From positions 186,001 to 250,000 of the forward strand of contig NZ_CADFDU010000002.1 of NCBI RefSeq assembly GCF_902833045.1: 64,000 bases of DNA, written 5' to 3'. Positions 10,294 through 19,210 of the stretch are shown in pieces; position 1 is the first letter of the stretch; the number at the start of each line of letters is the position of its first letter. The DNA comes from Burkholderia sp. BCC0322 (lineage in GTDB: Bacteria > Pseudomonadota > Gammaproteobacteria > Burkholderiales > Burkholderiaceae). Position numbers and translations under genes: made by a program. The notes beneath the pieces were generated by a model, which saw only the letters and a program-made list of their open reading frames with translations, did no database searches and had not been told where the DNA came from.

Positions 10294-12174
10294 TCAAGTA
10301 AGTGGCTGGCTGCCTGCCCAAGCTTCACCGCGTCGCAGTACCGTACCCGTCTCGCCCGAGACCAACACGATCTGTACAAAGCTGGTGACTGGCACGTACG
10401 GAGAAAAAAATCGATCCATCACGCGCCCTAACCCTTCGAGACTGAATTGGGCAAAACGCTGCTCTTCAATCACAAGCCGGATCTCCAGCCCTTGAACGAA
10501 CGCTGAAGCAGGTTTCCCCGGCATCCAGCGCCGCACGCGCTCAACTGAGAGAGATAGGAGCGCGTCGAATCGGTGCCCGCCATCGGGTGCAAACATGCCA
10601 AAGCGGGCGCACAGCTGCTTGAGCTTCATGAGTCCATCGGCATTCAACCGTACTGCCTGCGGAACCAGCCATGACAGAAATTCCCACAGCTCACCGCGAC
10701 GAAAAACCGGTGCGGGACTCGCGCTTGGTTTCGCCAACATTTCGATCTCGTCAACGGAGTCGTCACCGCTCAGGACCAGTTGCCTCTCCGGCATGTGGGC
10801 CAGATTGCCGTTCGTGCAAGACAGCACGATGTCGAGTCGGCACTGCGCGGGAGGACCGACAGGCTCGCCGCGCGTGTTCACAAGCGCGAGCTCCAGACCA
10901 CGCAACGCATCGCTATTGGCTCCGGCTACCCGAACATGTGCTGCTTCCTGCCCCGATTTAGCTGGCTCGGCGGGCGGCTTCGGCGCGCGTCGGGCTTCGT
11001 CTCGCAAGGCGACCCAATACAAATCCCGCACTGCGCCAGGCGCGTGCTGCATCGATTCGAAGGGCGGCAGAACTACGACGCCCTCAGCAGTCGTCATCCG
11101 TACCTGATCGACCGCCCAGACCTCTGTCGTACTCGCGGATGTGAGCGAAATTGGTTTCAGCGCGTAATAGGCCAACCCAGCCTTGGTTTCGATTGGTTCA
11201 GCTTTGCGCAAGAACAGGTTGACCGCGGGCGTGCAAAACAATCGGAGATTCTCGGCCGACGCTACAGCGAGTCGTTGGGCGCGACGAGAGTCGGGATGGA
11301 TGCCGGTGAGCGCCAAATGCACCGTGATTCGTCGCGCGCCAGCCGCCAACCGTTTCAACCGAGCCAAGTTCAAATCGAGGCCGTCAAATCGCGCAGGAAA
11401 GGCACCATATTCCATAAGCAGGTGAAACGGCACAACCGTGTCGTCGCGAGGCGGCGGGAGCAGCGCTTCCGCATCATCGAATCCTGCGGCTGTCAGCGGC
11501 ATGTCCACTCGGTTCCACCGCCCGTTGCCGTCCAACTCAATAAAAGCGCGCGCGGAGTGAATAAGCACGCCGTCGGCGAGCGCGGCTGCGACCTCTCTCC
11601 GTCCTGCCAAATGCAGCCGCAGCATGTCCGGAGCGATGGTGAACTCGACTGACGGCGAAGTGAGTTCGAGGGTGAATGACAAAATGCCCGTGGTGTCGGG
11701 CGGCAGTGGCACTCGCGTCGGTGCGACGGTCGACGTCGCATAACGTACGGCAGAGACGATCAACGGCACCAAGGTAACGTCGGCGGCGGTGCAAAACACC
11801 AGCCGGGAATTCGGTGCGACCAACTGTGTGCCGCGTGGAACTAGCCGCGGCGCAGTCAGCTTGCCGTAGCGGTCGCCGCGAAACTGGGCCATCACGCACG
11901 ACGGAAACGGCCGTAGGAACGCTCCGTGGATCGTGTCGATCAATGCGTGCGTAAACTCGGGCACTTCGTCCTCGAGCCGGATATCGTGCTGGGCAGACAT
12001 CAACGCGAACGATTGCTGCAGCCGTTCGATTTGCGGGTCATCCGAGTGCTCGCCGGACATCGCCAGGCGAGCTGCGATTTTTGGGTAAAGCTCGGCAAAT
12101 GCGCGCGTCGAGCGACGCAGCAGAGCCAATTCACGCTCGAAATACGGTAGGAGATCCTCGGGTTCGATGGCCAT
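10294..12174 (-). CDS. tssF: Type VI secretion baseplate subunit TssF
   Basis: A 626-aa protein with the characteristic TssF/VasA/ImpG opening: LLPYFERELALLRRSTRAFAE, YPKIAARL, DPQIERLQQSFA, then FTHALIDTIHGAFLRPFPSC. Later blocks include RGTQLVAPN, FHLLMEYGAFPARFDG and LWEFLSWLVPQAVRLN. TssF joins TssG, TssE and TssK to form the baseplate wedge that holds VgrG. It is normally part of a 12-13 gene core cluster; here it stands alone next to vgrG with no tssG, tssE or sheath gene in the window. It may be a duplicated baseplate subunit dedicated to this spike. No frameshift seen. Confidence 0.88.
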   Translation of the reverse strand: MAIEPEDLLPYFERELALLRRSTRAFAELYPKIAARLAMSGEHSDDPQIERLQQSFALMSAQHDIRLEDEVPEFTHALIDTIHGAFLRPFPSCVMAQFRGDRYGKLTAPRLVPRGTQLVAPNSRLVFCTAADVTLVPLIVSAVRYATSTVAPTRVPLPPDTTGILSFTLELTSPSVEFTIAPDMLRLHLAGRREVAAALADGVLIHSARAFIELDGNGRWNRVDMPLTAAGFDDAEALLPPPRDDTVVPFHLLMEYGAFPARFDGLDLNLARLKRLAAGARRITVHLALTGIHPDSRRAQRLAVASAENLRLFCTPAVNLFLRKAEPIETKAGLAYYALKPISLTSASTTEVWAVDQVRMTTAEGVVVLPPFESMQHAPGAVRDLYWVALRDEARRAPKPPAEPAKSGQEAAHVRVAGANSDALRGLELALVNTRGEPVGPPAQCRLDIVLSCTNGNLAHMPERQLVLSGDDSVDEIEMLAKPSASPAPVFRRGELWEFLSWLVPQAVRLNADGLMKLKQLCARFGMFAPDGGHRFDALLSLSVERVRRWMPGKPASAFVQGLEIRLVIEEQRFAQFSLEGLGRVMDRFFSPYVPVTSFVQIVLVSGETGTVLRRGEAWAGSQPLT

Positions 12175-12286
12175 ACAATTTTCAAATGGTTACGCCGATG
12201 GCGCTGTCAGTACCGCGCTCTTGGGTATGCGTTGAACATCGGAATATATTTTTTTCGCATCGAATTTCAGCACCCTTTAAGATGAT

Positions 12287-12949
12287 TCAGTGATCAACCG
12301 CATTGCGCGGTATGAAATGCCACCCTCCTGTTTCCGGATCGTACATTGCAAGTTGGGTTGCACGGTCGACGGAGATGGCGACCGTCCCCACCGTGTCCAA
12401 CGCTATCAACGCCCGTCGTAGGGCGGCTTCTGAAGCAGCAGGTGCCGCAAACCATCCTCGTACGAGTTGCATTGTCTCGCGCCACGCGAATAGTCCAGCG
12501 CACTCGTGCGCTCGGTCGAGCAATGACCACGTGCCTGCATCGATCATCATTTCGTTCAATGTACGAGACCTAACCCTCCATCGTGCAGCTTGCTCGCGGG
12601 CTACCCGGATGGCAAATCCGTTTGAATCAGTGACGAGCCGGGCTTCGTGGGCTAGCCAGGCAACGTGCATTGTGAGGGGCCGCTGCCTCAATGGATGTGA
12701 GTAGAAGAAGTGACTGGACAGAAAACCGGAATGTGCCACAGCCACAACCGGTTGCCCCTTCTGCCGCTGTAAAAGAAGCATTTCTAGTAAGGCATCGAAT
12801 GGCGAAAAAAAACAACGGGGTGCCGGACCGAACCGCGAAGGATCGACCACAATCGTCCTAACTGGTGGGTACGCCGACGCCGCCAGTACGTACACTGGGT
12901 GGGCTTGATTTAAGAGCGGTATCGAACCAGCTGATTGCAGCATCGACAT
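12287..12949 (-). CDS. Unrecognised protein upstream of tssF
   Basis: A 220-aa soluble protein in the same direction as tssF, with a 112-bp gap between them. No signal peptide or membrane segment. Visible features are an N-terminal beta-rich stretch (VYVLAASAYPPVRTIVV), RCFFSPFDALLEMLL, VVAVAHSGFLSS, and a helical C-terminal half (EAALRRALIALDTVGTVAIS, QLAMYDPETGGWHF). It does not carry the motifs of TssG, TssE, DUF4123, DUF2169 or Eag proteins. As the first gene of the T6SS island it may be an adaptor or accessory factor, but this rests on position only. Upstream DNA is AT-rich. Confidence 0.6.
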   Translation of the reverse strand: MSMLQSAGSIPLLNQAHPVYVLAASAYPPVRTIVVDPSRFGPAPRCFFSPFDALLEMLLLQRQKGQPVVAVAHSGFLSSHFFYSHPLRQRPLTMHVAWLAHEARLVTDSNGFAIRVAREQAARWRVRSRTLNEMMIDAGTWSLLDRAHECAGLFAWRETMQLVRGWFAAPAASEAALRRALIALDTVGTVAISVDRATQLAMYDPETGGWHFIPRNAVDH

Positions 12950-12966
12950 CAGAAAATATAATATAC

Positions 12967-12981
12967 AATTAATGTATTAAT
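12967..12981. repeat. 15-bp AT-rich direct repeat, copy 1
   Basis: AATTAATGTATTAAT occurs here and again at 13918-13932 in the same orientation, bracketing the degraded IS6-family transposase. Low complexity makes chance occurrence possible. Confidence 0.5.
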
Positions 12982-13229
12982 GATTAAAAATAAAGCGTCA
13001 CCTAACATTCCCGACAACAATCAACACGATCTGAATACCAAAAGTCAACCGGGAGCATATGCCCCTCGAAGAGGGAACGTACTCTGGCGCCACGCTACAC
13101 GAATAATTGCCATTGGAGTCACTTTTTTTCTTCTTTGTAACTAATTTACAATCAACTTCATTTTCAGATATTTTAATCTCAATTATAATAATTATTTAAT
13201 TTGTTTAGTTGATGAGTGAAATTCTGGGT

Positions 13230-13720
13230 TGGCCCGCTCTCGAGGATCTGTCTCAATATCAATAGTTGGTGCGCCGCTAGATCGTCTGCAGCGCGACCGG
13301 TCCACACGTTCTAGTCGACCGTCATCTTCTCCGGCCCGGCATTCGGGCCGATCGCCTTTTCAACATGCCTCTGGGTCGCGGCCTTGTCACAATGGGACTT
13401 CAGCACGAGGTCGACGGTGATGCCGCCCTTGTCGAGTGCCCATTACAGATACACCACCGCTTGCCGGACTCGATGTACATCTCGTCTATCGGCCGGCTTT
13501 TCCCGACCAGTTGCTTAAACGGCCAAGAATCTCTTCCAGTTTCGGCAACAGCCTCATGGCCCAGCGGCGCATCGTCTCGTGCTCCACTGCAGGTCGAGTT
13601 CGGCGCCAATTTCACCAGAAGGCACAATCTCAGTCGATAGGCAACGGTCTGCCGCACGCACGCCAGGATCTCATCGACGCGTCGCACATTACGGCTGCCC
13701 CTCACTGGGTCTTCCGTCTG
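13230..13720 (-). pseudogene. Degraded IS6-family transposase
   Basis: Pieces of an IS6/IS26-type DDE transposase can be read on the minus strand only by switching frames: TVAYRLRL, VEHETMRRWAMRLLPKL, IDEMYIESGKRWC, then DKGGITVDLVLKSHCDKA and AIGPNAGPEKMTVD. The IDExYI and DKGGxTVDLxL blocks are the family hallmarks around the first catalytic Asp. Several frameshifts and an in-frame stop make it inactive. The flanking 250-bp AT-rich sequences (12950-13220 and 13790-14040) contain no gene I can support. Confidence 0.65.
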
Positions 13721-13917
13721 ATACGCTCGTCGAATATCTCTCTGCATCAAATAATCAAAAGCGTCCGCTGCAATTGAAAATGCCATTGAACTAATCCGCG
13801 CTTATAATTAGCGTATCAAATTTTTGCTTTCGACAAATCTCTTGCGTCGCAATGCTTCGTGACGTAAATTTGAAACGCCACCACCAAAAAGGTGAAAGCA
13901 AAACCAAAACATCATTT

Positions 13918-13932
13918 AATTAATGTATTAAT
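13918..13932. repeat. 15-bp AT-rich direct repeat, copy 2
   Basis: Second copy of AATTAATGTATTAAT, 936 bp after the first. It lies in the presumed promoter region of the downstream S10 peptidase gene. Confidence 0.5.
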
Positions 13933-14054
13933 TGAATGATGTTCATGCAAGCACATCATCCTGGCTGCATCTACTTAATCCATCAATATTGGCAAACAGG
14001 AGGTTGCCAAATGCATGAGGTCGTCATTTTTATATTCAAACAGAAGGGGTAAAA

Positions 14055-15980
14055 ATGTCGTATTCACCTGATTCGAATCATTTCGGCTGTCGGCTACCGT
14101 CGATCAAGGCCGGCTATCTCGGGGCGGCCATCCTCGCCGCCTGCCTAGTATCCGCCTGCGGTGGCGATGACGGCCCGGCGGCTGCAACGCCTGCTGCAAT
14201 GCCTGTTGCTGCGGTGCCGGCTCCGCTTTCATCTCAAACCACGTCTGCTACCACACCGGCATCGCCGTCGCTTCCGCCATTGGCCGCAGACCAGCCCTGC
14301 GTCGACAACACTGTCTACGACACAACCGCAACCGGATCACTGCCGTCCGCGACAGAAGCAGCGGCCGTGACCCACCACCGCATTACGCTCAACGGCAAAC
14401 CCCTTACCTATACGGCGACGGCGGGCCACCTGACCGTGCGGGATCCCAATACCAACGCGCCGACGGCGTCGCTCTTCTATACGGCGTATACGCTGGACGG
14501 CGCGGACGTCACCAAGCGCCCTGTCACCTTCTTCTTCAATGGCGGGCCCGGTTCGTCATCGAACTTTCTGCACATGGGCTCCTACGGGCCGATGCGGGTA
14601 TTTTCCGAACAGGGCTCGACCGTCTCCGGTCCCAATGACGTCACGCTCGGAGAGAACCCGCAGACGCTGCTCGACAAGACCGATATCGTGTTCGTCGACC
14701 CGCCGGGAACGGGCTATTCGGAAGCGATCGCGCCGAAGCAGAACAAGGATTTCTGGGGCGTCGATGCGGATGAACTGGTCAATGCAGGGCTGATCTACCG
14801 CTACCTGAACATCAACAATCGCGGACAGTCGCCGCTGATGATCTACGGCGAGTCGTACGGTGGGCCGCGGGTCGGGATCATGTCGTACACGCTGCACGAC
14901 ACCTACGGGATCAAGCTGAGCGGCCTGATCATGCAGGCGCCGGCCCTCAACGAATACGAACAGCGCATCAACATGTACAGCGACGGCTCCGTTCATCCGA
15001 GCCGCCGTTATCCGGTTCCATCGCTGATCGGCCCGACCATCACGATGGCGGCCAAATACTGGGGGGCCATTACCGACCCGATGCTGTCAGGTCTCAGCCT
15101 GTCCGACCTCTTTCAAAAATCGGAGGATTTCTCGTTCAATACGCTCGTCAAGCTCGCGGATCCGCTGAATGCGACTACCGGGCTGCCCGACTCGTCGTGG
15201 CGCTCGTCGACCGGTGCGGCCACCCAGGCACAAGCCATCGCGCCGCAGCTCAACGCGCTGTTCGGCAATCTCCTGTACGCGGATGCAAGCGGCAGTCCGT
15301 ACTTTTTCAATACCCAGGCGCAATCGACTCCGTCCAATCCGACGGTCATTGCCGACACCTTCTATTTCGCCAATGAAGGCATCGGGCCGCAGATTCCAAT
15401 GGGTTTCGACAAATCGTTCGTTCAAGGGAAAACACTCGGCGCATACGATCTGCGCAAGGCTTTGGCAGGAACCAATATTCAGAAGTCGATCGATAATTAC
15501 CTAACATACGATCCATCCCTCGACGATTTGTCCGCCTACACGCCGATCTTTACGTCGTATGTTTATAACACGCTCAAATACCAGACCGCTTCCGGATATC
15601 AGGGGATGAATGCGGCTACCAATGGCACGTGGAATCACACTACCAGCTATCCGGACGGAAGCCAGTTGTCCTTCCCCGACGCGACCATCTTCATTGCGGA
15701 TGAAATGGCAATCAATCCGAAAATGCAGGTGATGACCGCCGCCGGATACTACGACGGCGTGGTGCCGGCCGCGCTCGTCGACTGGGACATGCAATACGTC
15801 TCAGATCCCAAGGGCGGCCAGATCCCAGCGTCGCAGATGCAATCTAGCTACACGCGGGTGTTGTACCCGGGAGGCCACATGGCCTATGCCGACGACGCCA
15901 GCCGTCAACAGATGCACGACACGCTAGTTGGCTTCTACGCTAAGGCAACCACCAGTTCCATTCCGTCGATGTCCCGCTAG
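14055..15980 (+). CDS. S10-family serine carboxypeptidase lipoprotein
   Basis: A 641-aa exported protein. The N-terminus has a hydrophobic stretch ending in LVSACGGDDG, a lipobox with Cys at residue 35, followed by a Pro/Ala/Thr-rich linker to about residue 80. The catalytic domain shows the S10 signatures FFFNGGPGSSS (~160, oxyanion region), GESYGGPR (nucleophile Ser ~266), YYDGVVP (Asp ~567) and YPGGHMAYADD (His ~607). Members remove C-terminal residues from peptides at acidic pH. AGAAGGGG precedes the ATG at 14055. Likely attached to the outer membrane or released, for peptide scavenging. It stands alone between IS elements and looks intact. Confidence 0.85.
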   Translation: MSYSPDSNHFGCRLPSIKAGYLGAAILAACLVSACGGDDGPAAATPAAMPVAAVPAPLSSQTTSATTPASPSLPPLAADQPCVDNTVYDTTATGSLPSATEAAAVTHHRITLNGKPLTYTATAGHLTVRDPNTNAPTASLFYTAYTLDGADVTKRPVTFFFNGGPGSSSNFLHMGSYGPMRVFSEQGSTVSGPNDVTLGENPQTLLDKTDIVFVDPPGTGYSEAIAPKQNKDFWGVDADELVNAGLIYRYLNINNRGQSPLMIYGESYGGPRVGIMSYTLHDTYGIKLSGLIMQAPALNEYEQRINMYSDGSVHPSRRYPVPSLIGPTITMAAKYWGAITDPMLSGLSLSDLFQKSEDFSFNTLVKLADPLNATTGLPDSSWRSSTGAATQAQAIAPQLNALFGNLLYADASGSPYFFNTQAQSTPSNPTVIADTFYFANEGIGPQIPMGFDKSFVQGKTLGAYDLRKALAGTNIQKSIDNYLTYDPSLDDLSAYTPIFTSYVYNTLKYQTASGYQGMNAATNGTWNHTTSYPDGSQLSFPDATIFIADEMAINPKMQVMTAAGYYDGVVPAALVDWDMQYVSDPKGGQIPASQMQSSYTRVLYPGGHMAYADDASRQQMHDTLVGFYAKATTSSIPSMSR

Positions 15981-16713
15981 CTGTACGAGCGAGCGGCCAG
16001 TAACGCGAAAAACGAGGCGATCGCATGCCATTGCGATCGCCCCCGGCTATATGACATTAATGCAAAGAAATGGGAGCTTATGTAGTCGAAAGTGACCCTA
16101 GCCCACAAAACTGTCCCACTTGGAAGTGGAAAATTCCGGCATATCGATGTCATCGAGACTTGGAGGTCATGCCGTGAAGAAGAGCAAGTTCACCGAAGAG
16201 CAGATCGCATACGCGTTGAAGCAGGCCGAGTTGGGCACGCCTGTCGCGGAGGTCTGCCGCAAGATGGGGATCAGCGACGCGACGTTTTACAACTGGCGCA
16301 CGAAGTACGGCGGGCTGTCGCCATCGGAGCTGCGCCGGCTGAAGCAGCTTGAAGAAGAGAACGCGAAGCTCAAGCGGCTCGTAGCAGATTTGTCGCTGGA
16401 CAAGGCCATGCTGCAGGACGTGCTGTCAAAAAAAGCTCTGAAGCCTTCTCGGCGCCGTGAGCTTGTCACGGACTTGATGCAGCGTTTCGGCGCAAGCCAG
16501 CGGCAGACCTGCGCGTTGTTGCAACTGTCCCGCACAGTCTACCGTTACGAGTCGGTCGCGCGGGATCAAAGCGCGCTGGAGATGCGCATCAAGGAGATCA
16601 CGGAAGTGCGGGTGCATTACGGCGCACCCCGCGCATACGTGATGCGTCGCCGGGAAGGCTGGCGAGACAACCACATGCTGTAATTGCGTCTCCGGCTAAC
16701 GACGGAGGCTGCC

Positions 16714-17729
16714 ATGGAAACGTATGTGGGTCTCGATGTATCGCAGAAGTCAACGGCGGTTTGCGTAATCGATGGGGACGGTAATCCCGTCTGGCGCGGA
16801 ACAGTAGCATCGGATCCGCAGGCTATTGATAGCATCATCCGACAGCAAGCCCCCGAGGTCCGGCGCGTCGGAATGGAAACTGGCCCTCTCGCAGTATGGT
16901 TCTATCACGCACTGCGAAATCGACGTGTTCCTGTTGATTGCATTCATGCCCGCCACGTGCACGCAGCGCTCGCGACGCAACTGAACAAGACTGACAGCAA
17001 TGATGCGCGCGGCATTGCTCAACTCACGCGCAGTGGCTGGTATCGTGCCGTCGAAGTCAAAAGTATCGCGAGCCACGAAGTCCGGCTGCTTCTTGGAGCG
17101 CGCAGTCAATTGGTCAGTATGCGTACCGGCCTGTACAACCAGATCTGCGGGGTGCTCAAAACCTTTGGTGTTGTGCTGCCTCCTGGTACGCGCAGCGCAT
17201 TCGAGAAACTCGTCGAGCAACATACGCCATCGACATCGCTAATCCGTGGCGTAGTCGACATCCTGATCGACAGTTGGAGGCATATAGACAGGCAAGTCCA
17301 TGAGACCGATAAGGCGCTTGAGCGGATTGCGCGCGCCAGCGATGTGTGTGTCGTCGTCTGATGACGGTCCCCGGTGTCGGCGTGAAGACAGCAGTGGCAT
17401 TCGCTGCTGCTGTCGACAATCCGGATCGATTCCGCCGTGTCGGCGATATTGGTCCGTATCTTGGTCTAACGCCAAGGAAGTACCAATCAGGGGACGTCGA
17501 TCATAACGGTGGAATATCCAAGACCGGCTGCCGGCTGACCAGACACATGCTGTTCGAGGCGGCGTCGGCTTTGCTCCTGCGTCATAAGCGCGGCTGCGCA
17601 CTCCGACGTTGGGCGCAGGCACTGATTCCCCGGATTGGCTTGCGCAAAGCACTGGTTGCAACCGCTCGCAAGCTCTCGACGCTGCTGCTCTCAATGTGGA
17701 GAAGCGGCGAGGAGTTCATCCCGGGATAG
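16714..17729 (+). pseudogene. IS1111-type DEDD transposase, 2-bp frameshift
   Basis: Translation from the ATG at 16714 gives METYVGLDVSQKSTAVCVID (DEDD domain, first Asp), then GMETGPLAVW and NKTDSNDARGIAQL, the conserved acidic block. The frame ends at 17361 after VCVVV. A second frame beginning CRRLMTVPGVGVKTAV carries the C-terminal domain (YLGLTPRKYQSG, GGISKTGCRLTRHMLFEAA) to 17729. Removing one GT from the GTGTGTGT run at 17343-17351 restores a single protein of ~338 aa, the usual size. The lesion is therefore a dinucleotide expansion, possibly recent or slippage-prone. GGAGG lies 9 nt before the ATG. Confidence 0.85.
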
Positions 17730-17965
17730 CCACACGCTCGCCATCGCAAGTCGCTTTACCTGCAACAACTGCGGTACCGGTTCATCCAGGCTGATTACGT
17801 CGCCTCAAGGATTCCTTGACGCGCTTTGCGGGAAAACCGCGGCAATCACATCGGAACGTTGTAGCGACTCTCTGACGGCATGTTGTGGCGTGAACACGAC
17901 CACGAAGACGACAAGGAAACGGCTGGTCTGAACCCTTTCCAGGAGGATGATCTATTGACAGCAAT
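17730..17965 (+). ncRNA. Candidate bridge RNA region of the IS1111-type element
   Basis: The 236 nt between the transposase stop and the right subterminal repeat contain no ORF. Established work on IS110-family elements places the bridge RNA in the right non-coding end for the IS1111 group. I can see short complementary segments (for example CAACAACTGCGGTACCG and GCGGGAAAACCGCGG) but have not folded it. The call rests on element architecture. Confidence 0.3.
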
Positions 17966-18629
17966 TAGACGATAAACGAGTCGAACGCGTGTATCGGGAA
18001 CTCGGGCTTTCGTTGCGCCACAAACGACCTCGACGGAACAAGTCGGCTCGGCGCAGGCAGCCAAAGCAGTCAGTGAGCGCAATCAACGAAATCTGGAGTA
18101 TGGACTTCGTCGCCGATGCGCTGTTTGATGGTCGACGCTTGCGCACGCTCACGCTCGTGGACAACTACACGCGGGAATGCCTAGCCATAGAGGTCGACGG
18201 CTCATTGCGTGGCGAGCACGTTGTCGCCGCGCTGACCCGGCTTGCGCAGCATCGTCCGCTTCCCCGCTATATCAAGGCAGACAATGGCAGCGAATTCATT
18301 TCGAAGGCGCTCGACAAATGGGCGTACGAGAATGGCGTGGAGATCGACTTCTCGCGTCCTGGCAAGCCGACCGACAACGCGAAGAATGAATCATTCAACG
18401 GACGCTTTCGGGAGGAATGCCTCACGCACATTGGTTCTTGTCGCTGGAAGATGCCAGACGCAAAATCGAAGTCTGGCGCGAGTACTATAACGAGGCGCGT
18501 CCTCACTCTGCGCTGCAGTGGATGACACCGGCGGAATTCGCCCGCCAGTGCACCGATCGGGCCGATTGGCCCGCCCCGAAGAGCCGGAATTTTCCAACTA
18601 AGACCGGGACGGAAATTGGGCTAGCCTCA

Positions 18630-19110
18630 ATCCTATTAAGTTAATCAAGAGTTCTTGAAACACAGTAATTTCTGTATTATTTCAAAAATCCAACGCACCC
18701 AATAAAATCTTTTTTATTATGTAAAACAAATTAACACTTATTATGAAATTTTTAATAAAAAGGCCGGCGCCACGCCGGCGCCGGCAACCCAGCGGAGTCT
18801 ATTCGACTCACCTGAGGGCGCGTGCATCGGGGGCGTGCATCGCATTTTCACTTTACATGAAAGATCGTCGTTACATCCGAAGTTTTTCGTTGTTTGTCAA
18901 TTTGCACGCGAAATTATTAATTAATAAATGATATGCATTGCAAAATAAATATACTTAATATTATGCCATAGATTATTTGGCATGGCTTCCGTGCTTCATC
19001 ACTAGCGATTTCATCTAGATGTCAACTAACAGCGGCACGGCTACCCCGCCCCCCCCGTTTGCCGATGACGCCAGCGAATTCTCGGGTCGCCTGCTGGATG
19101 TGTGGACACT
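18630..19110. other. AT-rich spacer without a supported gene
   Basis: After the IS407 right end the sequence is strongly AT-rich. A short GC-rich palindrome, GCCGGCGCCACGCCGGCGCCGGC, sits at about 18762-18784 and could form a hairpin, but no run of T follows. The only ORF (about 60 codons at 18743) has no recognisable features or convincing ribosome binding site. Confidence 0.4.
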
Positions 19111-19210
19111 ACAAGATGCCGATTTACTTCAGCCGTCCCGGCACCCCTCCGGATAGCAACTTCATCGATACATTCGAGGGGTCATTTTTCGACGAGTGCT
19201 AAAACCTGCA

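Larger units (their letters stand above)
16674..17973 (+). mobile_element. IS1111-type IS110-family element nested in IS407
   Basis: Its ends are defined by interruption of the host transposase between the codons for GWRDNH and the resumed frame. The heptamer TAATTGC at 16681-16687 is mirrored by GCAATTA at 17961-17967, each a few bases inside the junctions; subterminal inverted repeats of this sort are typical of the IS1111 group. The short left flank (~40 bp) and long right non-coding flank (~240 bp) fit that group too. IS110-family elements use a DEDD recombinase guided by a bridge RNA. Confidence 0.7.
16174..18600 (+). pseudogene. IS407-type transposase (OrfAB), disrupted
   Basis: The GTG at 16174 follows GGAGG and opens a helix-turn-helix OrfA (KKSKFTEEQIAYALKQAEL, VCRKMGISDATFYNWRTKYGG) continuing without a stop through a run of seven A near 16430 into OrfB. 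At REGWRDNH (~16673) the frame is cut by another IS. It resumes at VYRELGLSLRHKR (~17985) with the DDE core: IWSMDFVADAL, TLVDNYTREC, KADNGSEFIS and FNGRFREECL. A 1-bp indel near 18432 shifts the frame before WFLSLEDARRKIEVWR, and the remainder reads to ARPHSALQWMTPAEFA. One insertion and at least one frameshift make it non-functional. Confidence 0.85.
16093..18629 (+). mobile_element. IS407-like IS3-family element, interrupted by an IS1111-type element
   Basis: The left end reads TGACCCTAGCCCA and the right end, read inward, TGAGGCTAGCCCA; both are followed further in by TGGAAAATTCCGGC or GGAAAATTCCGGC. These imperfect inverted repeats bracket an IS3-family transposase of the IS407 type. Flanking tetranucleotides differ (AAAG versus ATCC), so no target duplication is visible. 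The element is split by a second IS at about 16674-17973. Confidence 0.8.

Noticed and set aside
16120-16173. ATG start upstream of the IS407 OrfA
   Set aside because: The GTG at 16174 has a GGAGG at good spacing and gives the usual N-terminus KKSKFTEEQ; the longer leader lies in the terminal repeat region.
18762-18784. GC-rich palindrome considered as a terminator
   Set aside because: No run of T follows and no gene ends nearby; left as a structural curiosity.
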